NCBI GenBank assembly: GCA_016214145.1
Contig: JACRPA010000010.1
Coordinates: 1 to 64,000, forward strand
DNA: 64,000 nt
Origin: Rhodocyclales bacterium
GTDB taxonomy: Bacteria > Pseudomonadota > Gammaproteobacteria > Burkholderiales > Rhodocyclaceae
Direction: 5' to 3'
In this document: piece by piece, positions 28,169 through 36,201 of the stretch
Layout of the letters: each line of letters begins with the position of its first letter
Numbering within the stretch: position 1 is the first letter of the stretch
Notes under the pieces: generated by a model
Database searches by the model: none
Told to the model about the DNA's origin: nothing
Seen by the model: the letters and a program-made list of their open reading frames with translations, nothing else
Translations under genes and position numbers: made by a program

Positions 28169-29256
28169 GGCCTGTCAATTGCCCCATCTGGCAATTGAGG
28201 GACGAAACTCATCCAGGCGCCGCTTTCGATCGTTTTCGGCGCCACCTTGCGGCCCTGGTAGAAGATTTCGATATCCCGGCCTTGCGCGACGCGAATGATT
28301 TCGTCTTTTGCAATCGGAATGCTTACTGTTGCGCCCTGGGAGACACCGATGCGCTTGCCCTCGCCGGGATCCTTGCGCTTCTTCCTGAACAGCACGGTTG
28401 GCTCCTTGCCGATCAACAGGAAAAATCCCGCCGGCTTGCCCGGATTGACCCCTTGCACCCTGACCACCTTGTCCGGATCCGCTTCGGGAGTATCCGGGGC
28501 CGCATCCTGGGCGCCCGATCTGGCGTTCGCATCCGGGCCGGGAACCAGGGGAGCCGCATCTCCGGCAACGGCTTTCGGGCCGTCCGGCAACCCGCCGCTT
28601 GCCGCAGGCACGGCTTGCGCCGCCGGGGTTCCCTTCGTCGCCGAATCGGCAGCACTTGCAACATCGCCTGCCGCTGGCGCAACAGGCGCAGGGCCCCGCT
28701 TCAGCAACACGACCGCGAGCACGGCGACCAGCAACGCACTGGCCGCGCCAAGCTTGCGCCAGCCCCCGAAGCGCGCCCCCTGCCTGTCGCCGGCCGCCGC
28801 TGCATCGGCGGGTGGCATGTCGTGTTCATCGCGTGCCGCGGGCTCGGGCATTTGAATGCGGTGTTCCTGCTGCAAGCGATCGCCCTCCGGCAAGCCTCCC
28901 GGCGTCAGCGTCCCTTCCAGGACGCCGCCCGCATGGATGTCGATTGCCTTGTAAAAGGCATCCCCCACCACGCAGGCGCCCTCTTGAATCTCGATGGACT
29001 CCGCTGAATGCAGGGGCCCGGACACATGGCCGCTGACGACGATGTGCGGGGCTTTGACGCTGCCGGTGATATTTCCCGACTTGCCCACGACGATCGTGCC
29101 GCCGGAATCGGCGTCGCACGAAACGTCCCCATGAACGTCCCCCTGAATGCGCAGAACGCCCGTGGAAGTGATATTGCCTTCAACGCGCAGGTCGGCGCCG
29201 ATCAGGGTATCGGTGCGACTCTGCGCAGGTCTGACGCTCTTGCTTTTCTCGGACAA
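28165..29256 (-). CDS. bactofilin fused to a membrane segment and C-terminal domain
   Basis: 363 residues, starting at a TTG with AAAGG 8 nt upstream. Residues about 14-122 are a bactofilin (polymer-forming beta-helix: TLIGADLRVEGNITSTGVLR, GDVHGDVSC, GTIVVGKSGNITGSV, GVLEGTLTPG). A membrane helix follows (about 168-186, ASALLVAVLAVVLL), then an Ala/Pro-rich linker and a compact C-terminal part (265-363) ending EIFYQGRKVAPKTIESGAWM. That end recalls the periplasmic beta-domain of RodZ, but this is a guess. Typical bactofilins end after the beta-helix, so the fusion is unusual. It could anchor a cytoplasmic scaffold to the envelope. Confidence 0.85.
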   Translation of the reverse strand: MSEKSKSVRPAQSRTDTLIGADLRVEGNITSTGVLRIQGDVHGDVSCDADSGGTIVVGKSGNITGSVKAPHIVVSGHVSGPLHSAESIEIQEGACVVGDAFYKAIDIHAGGVLEGTLTPGGLPEGDRLQQEHRIQMPEPAARDEHDMPPADAAAAGDRQGARFGGWRKLGAASALLVAVLAVVLLKRGPAPVAPAAGDVASAADSATKGTPAAQAVPAASGGLPDGPKAVAGDAAPLVPGPDANARSGAQDAAPDTPEADPDKVVRVQGVNPGKPAGFFLLIGKEPTVLFRKKRKDPGEGKRIGVSQGATVSIPIAKDEIIRVAQGRDIEIFYQGRKVAPKTIESGAWMSFVPQLPDGAIDRP

Positions 29257-29308
29257 GGGATTCGCCTTTATTCACGAACCGGAAAGCATCATGGCTTTTA
29301 GGAACGCC
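29220..29308. repeat. direct repeat copy 1: 5' end of the bactofilin gene
   Basis: These 89 bp cover the first 12-13 bactofilin codons, the ribosome binding site and about 50 bp upstream. They recur at 31007-31095 with about eight mismatches. The restriction-modification remnants lie between the two copies. Confidence 0.9.
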
Positions 29309-29542
29309 ATCCGACGACCACAGCATAGTACAAGACGCATTATGGGGTCTTGAGCGGCAGGTCGTCCGCTCCAAACGGCAAAAAGGACATGCGCCGGGGA
29401 GTATCCGCCGATCTACTGACGGCCAGACCGTGCGCAGCAGCGCAGCCACTTGAATTGCATGTCATTGTCTAATCCGGCCCGCGGCAGTAAAGTTGCGTGC
29501 TTCAACCACAGGCAAACACAAACCGCCCGCTGATCCGCCCAC
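29257..29542. other. intergenic region between bactofilin and the hsdM remnant
   Basis: Apart from the repeat copy up to 29308, no gene is visible. It should contain the divergent promoters of the bactofilin and of the hsdM/fic unit. Confidence 0.4.
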
Positions 29543-29758
29543 ATGAACCAGCCCGCCCTTTCCGCCTTTCTCTGGTCCGTCGCCGATCTGCTGCGCGGCG
29601 ACTACAAACAGTCCGACTACGGCAAGGTCATCCTGCCCTTCACGGTGCTGCGCAAAGCCGGCCAGAGCTTCTACAACACCTCTCCCCTGAACATGAATAA
29701 ACTTTTGCGCGACCTGGACCACCTCCTCAGCCTCGTTGCCGAAAGGAAGGCCGCATGA
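29543..29758 (+). pseudogene. hsdM: remnant of a type I restriction methyltransferase gene (hsdM)
   Basis: 71 codons. The first part (LSAFLWSVADLLRGDYKQSD and YGKVILPFTVLR) is the true N-terminus of HsdM. It then jumps to RKAGQSFYNTSPLNMNKLL, which in complete HsdM proteins lies about 30 residues further on, and ends after DLDHLLSLVAERKAA. More than 400 residues, including the SAM and NPPY motifs, are missing. The frame stays open and its TGA overlaps the fic ATG, so it may survive as a leader peptide for fic. Confidence 0.8.
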
Positions 29759-30888
29759 AGTTCGAAACCTTCAAGGCGGGCGTCTGGAAGTCACGCTACC
29801 AGTACAAGAGCTTCGAGCCGGTGCCCGTAAACCACGAATGGTCGTGGGAGGACGCGCGAATCAACAACCTGCTGGAGCAGGCCAACCGTGCTCTGGGAGA
29901 ACTCAATGCGTTCTCGCTGATAGTGCCCGACATCGACCTCTTCATCGAAATGCACGTGGTGAAGGAGGCGCAGACGTCGAGCCGCATAGAGGGCACGCAG
30001 ACCGGCATCGACGAGGCGCTGATGCCCGAGGAGGACATCCGGCCCGAGAAGCGCGACGACTGGCGCGAGGTGCGCAACTACATCGACGCGGTAAACATCG
30101 CCATCGGCGAATTGAAGACTCTGCCGCTGTCCAATCGGCTGCTCAAGCAGACCCACGAAATCCTGATGCGCGGCGTGCGCGGCGAACACAAGCAGCCGGG
30201 CGAGTTTCGTAGCAGCCAGAACTGGATCGGCGGTTCAAGCCTGGCCGACGCGGCATTCATTCCGCCGCACCAGGATGGCGTGCCGGAGCTGATGAGCGAT
30301 CTGGAGAAGTTCTGGCACAACGAAGCGGTGACGGTGCCGCATCTGGTGCGCGTGGCGATCAGCCATTACCAGTTCGAAACCATTCACCCCTTCCTCGACG
30401 GCAACGGGCGCATCGGGCGCCTGATGATTCCGCTGTATCTGGTCAGCAACGGGCTGCTGGCGAAGCCCTCGCTCTACCTGTCCGACTTCTTCGAGCGCAA
30501 CCGGGCGAGCTACTACGACGCACTGATGCGGGTGCGGGTGTCGAACGACCTGATCCACTGGGTGCGTTTCTTCCTGGCCGGGGTGGCGGAAACCGCGAGC
30601 AAGGGGCGGGACGTGTTCCGGCAGATTCTGGCGTTGCGGACCGAGGTGGAGCACGCCGTACTCGATCTGGGCAAGCGAGCCCAGACGGCGAGGGCGGCCT
30701 TGAATGTGCTCTACAAGACGCCGCTGGTGTCGTCGGCCGATCTTGAGCGCGCCCTGAAAATCAGCACACCGACTTCTAATACATTGATTCGAGAAATGAT
30801 TCGGGTTGGAGTTCTGGTGGAAATCACCGGGCAGCGGCGCGGTCGTATCTACGCCTTTGACCGTTACCTTAAGCTTTTCGTTAGTTAA
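29755..30888 (+). CDS. Fic family protein (predicted AMP transferase)
   Basis: 377 residues with AAGGAAGG before the ATG. The inhibitory helix motif SSRIEG (75-80) precedes the Fic motif HPFLDGNGRIGR (211-222), both complete, so this is a class II, self-inhibited Fic enzyme. The C-terminus (about 300-375) is a winged helix (LVSSADLERALKIS, TLIREMIRVGVLVEI). It is expected to transfer AMP to a protein hydroxyl. fic genes are often embedded in type I restriction operons, which agrees with the hsdM and hsdR remnants on either side. Confidence 0.92.
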   Translation: MKFETFKAGVWKSRYQYKSFEPVPVNHEWSWEDARINNLLEQANRALGELNAFSLIVPDIDLFIEMHVVKEAQTSSRIEGTQTGIDEALMPEEDIRPEKRDDWREVRNYIDAVNIAIGELKTLPLSNRLLKQTHEILMRGVRGEHKQPGEFRSSQNWIGGSSLADAAFIPPHQDGVPELMSDLEKFWHNEAVTVPHLVRVAISHYQFETIHPFLDGNGRIGRLMIPLYLVSNGLLAKPSLYLSDFFERNRASYYDALMRVRVSNDLIHWVRFFLAGVAETASKGRDVFRQILALRTEVEHAVLDLGKRAQTARAALNVLYKTPLVSSADLERALKISTPTSNTLIREMIRVGVLVEITGQRRGRIYAFDRYLKLFVS

Positions 30889-30939
30889 TGAAAATTCTAT
30901 TTCTTTAACTAACGGCTCTGTCTTGTAAAAGGTAAGACG

Positions 30940-30981
30940 ATGGCGATCCACAACGAGATCGAATTCGAGAATGACATCTGA
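30940..30981 (+). pseudogene. hsdR: 13-codon remnant of a type I restriction subunit gene (hsdR)
   Basis: The reading frame MAIHNEIEFENDI followed by TGA matches the well-conserved HsdR N-terminus (HNEIEFExxI). GGTAAG lies upstream of the ATG. The match breaks at the deletion point, 26 bp before the second bactofilin-leader copy. Confidence 0.7.
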
Positions 30982-31006
30982 GCCCATCTAGCGGTGCGTG
31001 AGCGGC

Positions 31007-31095
31007 TCTGCGCAGATCTGACGCTCTTGCTCTTCTCGGACAAGGGATTCGCCTTTATTCACAAACCGGAAAGCATCCTGGCTTCCTGGAACACC
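31007..31095 (-). pseudogene. direct repeat copy 2: truncated second bactofilin 5' end
   Basis: On the minus strand, the ribosome binding site and TTG start of the bactofilin leader recur, giving MSEKSKSVRSAQSR before the homology ends. One codon differs silently (AAA to AAG) and one changes Pro to Ser. It is the relic of a duplicated or second bactofilin gene, or marks a rearrangement end point. Confidence 0.75.
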
Positions 31096-31118
31096 CAACG
31101 AAGGGTTGAGCTCCTTGG

Positions 31119-31418
31119 TCAGCCGTGACCAGCTTCGGCATGCAACTGCAACCCAAGCGCGCCGATGACTTTAAGAATGGTATCGAAGTCCGGGCTACGC
31201 TCACCGGAAAGCGCCTTGTAAAGACTTTCGCGGGACAGTCCGGCATCGCGCGCGACCTGTGACATACCCTTGGCGCGAGCAATGTCGCCAAGTGCTTTGG
31301 CAATGAATGCGGCATCCCCGTCGGCTTCCGCAAGGCAGGCTTCAAGATAAGCGGCCATTTCCTCCGGGGTTCTTAGATGCTCGGCGACGTCATAACGAGT
31401 GGTAACAGTCTTAGCCAT
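31119..31418 (-). CDS. HTH antitoxin of an addiction module (HigA/DNA-binding prophage-type)
   Basis: 99 residues from the ATG at 31416-31418. TRYDVAEHLRTPEEMAAYLE is the family N-terminus, DAAFIAKALGDIARAKGMSQ and VARDAGLSRESLYKALSGE form a Cro/CI-type helix-turn-helix, and FDTILKVIGALGLQLHAE ends it. The family is annotated as putative addiction module antidote protein. Its partner toxin gene just upstream is broken, so only repression or cross-neutralisation remains possible. Confidence 0.88.
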   Translation of the reverse strand: MAKTVTTRYDVAEHLRTPEEMAAYLEACLAEADGDAAFIAKALGDIARAKGMSQVARDAGLSRESLYKALSGERSPDFDTILKVIGALGLQLHAEAGHG

Positions 31419-31423
31419 GGTTG

Positions 31424-31582
31424 CTACTCCGAAAGATTGCGTGCGAGGCGCAATGCAGCCTTGATGTCCCTGGACTGGGTGGTCTTGTCTCCACCTGCCA
31501 GCAGAATAATCAGCTCTCGCCTGAAGGTCGCGCAAAGCATCCATCCATTGAGCAAAAGGGTTGTCTTGCGAATCTCGATCAC
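31424..31582 (-). pseudogene. disrupted RelE/HigB-like toxin gene
   Basis: The start (GTG, IEIRKT) and the end (ELIILLAGGDKTTQSRDIKA then ALRLARNLSE) are those of addiction-module killer proteins of about 95-100 residues. A one-base loss after RKTT throws AQWMDALRDLQAR out of frame, and about 40 codons of the middle (the usual GNPGDVKPVGEGVSELR region) are deleted before ELIILL. The open frame gives only 52 residues without the central catalytic sheet. It lies 5 bp upstream of the intact antitoxin gene. Confidence 0.78.
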
Positions 31583-31699
31583 GAAATCACTGTATCCTCG
31601 CGGCTACATATTGTCAATGCCATGCGCGCCGTTCCGAGGAGCCCAACGAGGGCACAGACTTGATGCCGATCTTGCAATGCCCTACGGGGTGGAAAGGCC

Positions 31700-31828
31700 G
31701 AGGCGCTAGTGACCGGCGACCGGGATTTGCTCAGCCTGCGCGGCAGACGCTATGAGCACGTACCTCTGTGCTTGCTAAACTGGCGCACGCTACCCAAACG
31801 GCACCAATTTCAGTCGATTACGGCCTGA
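31700..31828 (+). pseudogene. C-terminal remnant of a PIN-domain toxin
   Basis: Forty-two codons before a TGA read EALVTGDRDLLSLRGRRYEH, VPLCLLNWRTLPKRHQF. VTGDRDLL is the hallmark of PIN-family ribonuclease toxins, carrying their C-terminal acidic residue. No start codon or N-terminal half is present. It runs into the leader of the large unknown gene. Confidence 0.65.
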
Positions 31829-31890
31829 ACATTTGCTGCGCATTAGCTACCATAGCGCGCAGCAATCTGTTGGCTTACGAGGGGGGAACA

Positions 31891-34800
31891 ATGCCAACTC
31901 TAGAAATCCACCATTTGCAGGACCTAGCTGAACGTCCAGCTGGTAAATCGCACTTTGGCAACATCGTTCGCCGTCTGATCTACGCGACCGTCGCTAGACG
32001 TCAGCCGATGCTGCACTTCCTAGGAGGGGAAACCAACAACTACGCTGGATGGGACGGATGGGTGGAGGTAAGTCTCGAACTGGACAGTACTCCTGTCCTG
32101 CATCGTTCGCTTTGGGAACTCGGTACAGATAAGAAAGCGGAGGCGAAGATCCATCGAGACTATAAGGCGGCATCGAAGAAGCCTCTTCCGCATGGGTGGA
32201 GTGCTCGCGATGTCATTTATGTCGCGGCTACGCTGCGCAGCCTAACACCCCAAGCCAAGCACAAGCTTAGACTCGATCTGACTAGGAAGCACGGTATGCC
32301 GTGGGCGGGTGTTGTGATACTTGCCGCAGACGATTTCGTTCAGTGGATCGAAAAATGTCCGGGGGTGGAAGACTGGATCGCAGTCGAGTTCAAGATAGGC
32401 AGCAGCCGCTTTGGCCGTGCGCTGGAACATGCGTGGGATGATTGGTCAGGTCAAACGAACCCTACCCTTACTCCAGAACTGACCTTGGCTGGGCGGAATG
32501 TCGCGCCATTGCTCGCGGCGCTGAAGTTTGATGCGTCTCAAACAGCGTCCCTGCAATGTGATTCGAACGAGGAATCAGTCGCTATGGCGTATTGCGCAAT
32601 CCGATCTCTTCCGGAGCCCGATGCGCGCCTCATGCTAGCGAGCGCCATAGTGCTCACAGATGAGATGGCAGCGCGCCAGCTAGTTGATCAGACCATACCG
32701 TCGGAAAGCATGCCTCTCGCCGTGCTAGTGCCGCCGGCAACCACTCAATCGGAGCGCTTAGTAAAGGCCGGATATCGCGTTATTCACGGGTTCGGACGAA
32801 AGGAGGACAAATCGACAGTAATCTCGTTCGAGCGAGTTGCTGTTCAGGACTTCGCAAATGCGTTGACAAAGTCAATGAGAGTGCCGGCAGATGAGGCGGA
32901 AACGCAGGCCCGTGCGTGTGGATGCAGCGTTGCGGTCTGGCACATTAGGAATCTTTTCAAGCGTCCACTGCAACCGCCGCTACCCTCTTGGGCTGACACG
33001 TCCTATGCAGATGTCGTCGTATCGGCCGTCTTCCTCGGGGGTTGGGATGAGATATCAAGACCGGATTGCGCGGTAATCAAGCTGTTGTCAGGCATTGATG
33101 CTTCCCAATTTGGCAGTCGTCTGCAACCATTTGCTCAGGGTCCGACTCCCCTTGTTGAGTTCATCGGGACAGAGCGATTTGTTACCGCTCCTACTGCCGC
33201 ATTTGAATTCGTAGCGCGCAACATCACACGACATCACATCGAGAAACTAGAGTTGGCCTGCAAGGAGGTCTTCTCTAGGGTTTCGCCTGAAGTGGACGAG
33301 CGATGGGCGGGCCAACCTTCGGAGATGCGAATTCACAGCCGTCAGGAGGAGTTCTCCAGCCAGCTCTTGGATGGACTGGCTGAAACTTTACTGCGTATCG
33401 CGGTGCTGGGGGGGGCACTCCAAGAAACAGGCGTACTTGGGGGATTCAGTTCAGCGCAAGCATTTGTCGACCACCTTGTACGAACCCTACCGGGGCTCAC
33501 GAATGATGCCCGCTTGTTGGCATCGCTCGATAGGCAGTTGCCCTATTTGATAGAGGCAGCCCCGGCGGTTTTTTGCGAGGCCCTGGAATCCTTGATCCAG
33601 GGCCACCCATCTGATGTTTCTCGAGTACTCAGCGACGAATCCGGTATTTTTGGTCGCGCATTTCATACCGGACTGCTTTGGGGTCTAGAGGCGCTCGCGT
33701 GGTCGCCTGACTATTTGCCCAGGGTGGCAGGGATACTGATTGAATTGGCAGGTCTCGATCCTGGAGGCCAACTGTCAAATCGTCCGCTTAATAGCCTTGC
33801 TGAGATATTCCTGCCGTGGCACCCTGGGACGGCCAGCCCAGCAAATGAGCGTGCCGACATCTTGCGTGATCTGTTGGCTAGGAATCCCGAACAAGGGTGG
33901 CGATTGCTCCTTGAATTGTTGCCGGGAAAGCGCGGGATTTCCCACAATACGCATAAGCCAAAGTGGCGAAACCTCGGGCAAGCGAGTTTGCCTTCGCTAA
34001 CCCGTCGGCAAGCATTTGACGCGTACCAGCTTTACATGAGCCTTGCCATTGACAGAGCCAGTGAGAACCCACGCAGGCTGGCCGATCTCGTTGGACAGTA
34101 TCCAAACTGTTCACCGGAATATCAAAGCGCGATTGAACGCATGTTGGGTTCGCTAGCAGTAGAGACGATGCAGGCCGGCGATGCGTATGTCCTGTGGCAA
34201 CGGTTGCATAAGCTAATCGCGCGCCACCGAGGATTCGCAGACGCGAAGTGGGCTTTGCCCGGAGATGTGCTAGAGCGCCTAGAGAAGTTGGTGGTGAAGT
34301 TCACGTCGTCCGATCTAATCGCTAAGCACAGATGGTTATTCGACGACCAGTTTCCAGAGACTGGCTTTCTAGAGAAGGATTACGAAGGTCGCCAGAACGA
34401 ATTGGAGAGCCGGCGCCGCAAGGCGATCGAGGAGATATTGCGAACCCAAGGATGGGAGGGTGTGCATCATCTAATACAGACGGTTCGCTATTCCTACATA
34501 GTCGGCCATATCGCAGCCGATCTGGCCGAAGACAATGGAGTGTTGCTCAATGCCATGGATTACTGGCAGAAGGGCAACACGCAGGTCGAGATGTTCGCGT
34601 TTCAATCTGCCTCAGGTGCTAGGGGAAGGAGTCACGCGGGCGACTGGACTGAAGCAATGCTTTCATTCGCTGGGGCGCATGTCTGGGCGCCTCAGACAAT
34701 TGCAACAGCTTTGTTGGACTATCCCGATGCAAAGGCCACTTACGAGGTAATCCAAGGGCTCGCAAGTGAGGCACAGGAGCATTACTGGCGGCACCGTTAC

Positions 34801-35742
34801 GCGTACATTCGAGCGCCGGAAGGCGACCATGAAACCTTCGCAATAGCGGCGAAGGCGCTACTCAAGCATGGGCGTGCCTATGAGCTGGTAGATCAGGATT
34901 GGCACCGCATCTCTACGATGGGGTATGCGGCCGTACTGGAAGTGCTGGATGCATTGATTCTGCAGCTTGCGATGGAGTCAGGCATACAACACTCGGGGAC
35001 TATTGAGCACGATGCACAACATCTGTTCGCTTGGTTGCGGGAACAGCCTGAGGCGAGAATTGATGAAATAGCGCGTCGTGAGTATGCGCTCCTTCCGTTG
35101 CTGACAGCTTATGGCGAGGAAGCGGCCCTGTCACTGCACGAGCTGATGAGGGCTGACGCGGGGTTCTTTGCAGACGTGATGTGCGACCTCTACAAAGCAG
35201 CGTCTGATGAACGAGTTCCTGAGGGCGAAGCGCTTGAGCAAGCTAAGGGTCGCGCAAATGCCGCGTACCACATCCTAGAGTCGTGGAGAAACCCGCCCGG
35301 CGTGACGGGAAATGTCGTCGATGAGCAAGCTTTGAGCTCTTGGGTCGACTCCGCGCGAGCCCTTTTGCGTGAGCGGGATCGGGCGGACGTAGGGGACCTA
35401 CAGATCGGCAAGGTGCTGTATCACACCCCCCCTGAGGGAACGGATGACGTCTGGCCAAGCATTGCCGTCAGGAATCTGCTCCAGCGGCTCAAGTCCGACG
35501 AAATCGAAAAAGGCATTGTGTTAGAGAACTTCAATTCCCGTGGCGTCACATCGCGCGCCATGTTCGAGGGGGGCGAGCAAGAGCGGAAACTGGAGGCGAA
35601 GTGGCGGGGATTCGCGTCGCGCCTTGGGGCAAAGTGGTCACGAGCTAGGGCCCTATGCCTACAGATAGCCGAACAGTGGCGTGGCCAGGCTGAACTGCAG
35701 GACGAATCATCAAGAAGTCAGCGGGCAAAGTACTCCAGATAG
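31891..35742 (+). CDS. large protein of unknown function, candidate single-gene defence system
   Basis: 1283 residues from the ATG at 31891, chosen for its strong ribosome binding site (GAGGGGGG, 5 nt away); the frame opens 41 codons earlier, but those overlap the PIN remnant. Residues about 20-180 hold GGETNNYAGWDGWVEV (47-62) and SLWELGTDKKAEAKIHRDY (73-91), an arrangement seen in PD-(D/E)XK-like nucleases (D55, E76, K81/K82). Residues about 190-400 look like a STAND-type NTPase half but I see no Walker A. The rest is helical, repeat-like, Trp-rich. Codon use is less GC-biased than in the core genes. It stands in a decayed defence island. An Avs-like nuclease-sensor layout is inference; no named family is recognised. 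Confidence 0.85.
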   Translation: MPTLEIHHLQDLAERPAGKSHFGNIVRRLIYATVARRQPMLHFLGGETNNYAGWDGWVEVSLELDSTPVLHRSLWELGTDKKAEAKIHRDYKAASKKPLPHGWSARDVIYVAATLRSLTPQAKHKLRLDLTRKHGMPWAGVVILAADDFVQWIEKCPGVEDWIAVEFKIGSSRFGRALEHAWDDWSGQTNPTLTPELTLAGRNVAPLLAALKFDASQTASLQCDSNEESVAMAYCAIRSLPEPDARLMLASAIVLTDEMAARQLVDQTIPSESMPLAVLVPPATTQSERLVKAGYRVIHGFGRKEDKSTVISFERVAVQDFANALTKSMRVPADEAETQARACGCSVAVWHIRNLFKRPLQPPLPSWADTSYADVVVSAVFLGGWDEISRPDCAVIKLLSGIDASQFGSRLQPFAQGPTPLVEFIGTERFVTAPTAAFEFVARNITRHHIEKLELACKEVFSRVSPEVDERWAGQPSEMRIHSRQEEFSSQLLDGLAETLLRIAVLGGALQETGVLGGFSSAQAFVDHLVRTLPGLTNDARLLASLDRQLPYLIEAAPAVFCEALESLIQGHPSDVSRVLSDESGIFGRAFHTGLLWGLEALAWSPDYLPRVAGILIELAGLDPGGQLSNRPLNSLAEIFLPWHPGTASPANERADILRDLLARNPEQGWRLLLELLPGKRGISHNTHKPKWRNLGQASLPSLTRRQAFDAYQLYMSLAIDRASENPRRLADLVGQYPNCSPEYQSAIERMLGSLAVETMQAGDAYVLWQRLHKLIARHRGFADAKWALPGDVLERLEKLVVKFTSSDLIAKHRWLFDDQFPETGFLEKDYEGRQNELESRRRKAIEEILRTQGWEGVHHLIQTVRYSYIVGHIAADLAEDNGVLLNAMDYWQKGNTQVEMFAFQSASGARGRSHAGDWTEAMLSFAGAHVWAPQTIATALLDYPDAKATYEVIQGLASEAQEHYWRHRYAYIRAPEGDHETFAIAAKALLKHGRAYELVDQDWHRISTMGYAAVLEVLDALILQLAMESGIQHSGTIEHDAQHLFAWLREQPEARIDEIARREYALLPLLTAYGEEAALSLHELMRADAGFFADVMCDLYKAASDERVPEGEALEQAKGRANAAYHILESWRNPPGVTGNVVDEQALSSWVDSARALLRERDRADVGDLQIGKVLYHTPPEGTDDVWPSIAVRNLLQRLKSDEIEKGIVLENFNSRGVTSRAMFEGGEQERKLEAKWRGFASRLGAKWSRARALCLQIAEQWRGQAELQDESSRSQRAKYSR

Positions 35743-36067
35743 CATTCGAGCATGGCCGCCAGCCCAGTATCCGGAATGAACTCGGGTGCGGTATTTCGGA
35801 TGACGCGACTGGCGTCGGCATGTGGATAGGAGCCAACACAAACGGTCACGCAGAAAAGTGGTGCTCCTTGGCAAGCAACGTGTCCTGTAGCCGACCGCTT
35901 TGGCTGAGGAAGAATCGCTCGGCTTGATCGGAGCGGGCGTCGCCACGGGGTCGATAGCCCCCCTTCGCCGTACTGGCGAGACTGACTTTTCCCGCTGACT
36001 GCAACACAATCCGAAGCTCAACGCCGCGGCCTCGAAGTGAAAACCTGAATCCTGTGTCTTCGTTCAA
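35718..36067 (-). pseudogene. possible frameshifted small gene
   Basis: A 73-codon frame starting MNEDTGFRFSLRGRGVELRI and ending KEHHFSA is followed, one base out of frame, by protein-like sequence CVTVCVGSYPHADASRVIRN then TAPEFIPDTGLAAMLECYLE and a stop at 35718-35720. Joined, they make about 116 residues. I do not recognise the family, so the frameshift is suggested only by the protein character of both halves. The 3' end overlaps the end of the large gene on the other strand. Confidence 0.35.
35980..35989 (+). other. GACTGACTTT decamer
   Basis: One exact copy of the decamer that occurs nine times in this window. It forms an inverted pair, 197 bp apart, with the copy at 36177-36186. Confidence 0.7.
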
Positions 36068-36077
36068 GCGCCACTGG

Positions 36078-36143
36078 ATTCCCGCGTTAGCTCCGGCATA
36101 ACCTAAAGGTTAGCCTTCACTGAAACTTCGTTTTCGCGGGAAT
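36078..36143. repeat. split copy of the ATTCCCGCG/CGCGGGAAT repeat
   Basis: ATTCCCGCG (36078-36086) and CGCGGGAAT followed by GACA (36135-36143) are the arms of the repeat seen intact at 2267-2300, including the preceding TGG. Here 48 bp containing ACCTAAAGGTTAG-like inner dyads separates them. Confidence 0.75.
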
Positions 36144-36176
36144 GACAGGTCAGTCGATACCGGATACATCGCAAGA

Positions 36177-36186
36177 AAAGTCAGTC
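36177..36186 (-). other. GACTGACTTT decamer
   Basis: Exact copy read on the minus strand, 16 bp downstream of the EamA-family stop codon. Confidence 0.7.
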
Positions 36187-36201
36187 TCCGCAATACGGCG
36201 C

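Noticed and set aside
31768-31890. An upstream extension of the large unknown protein by 41 residues
   Set aside because: It overlaps the PIN remnant in another frame and lacks a ribosome binding site, while the ATG at 31891 has a strong one.
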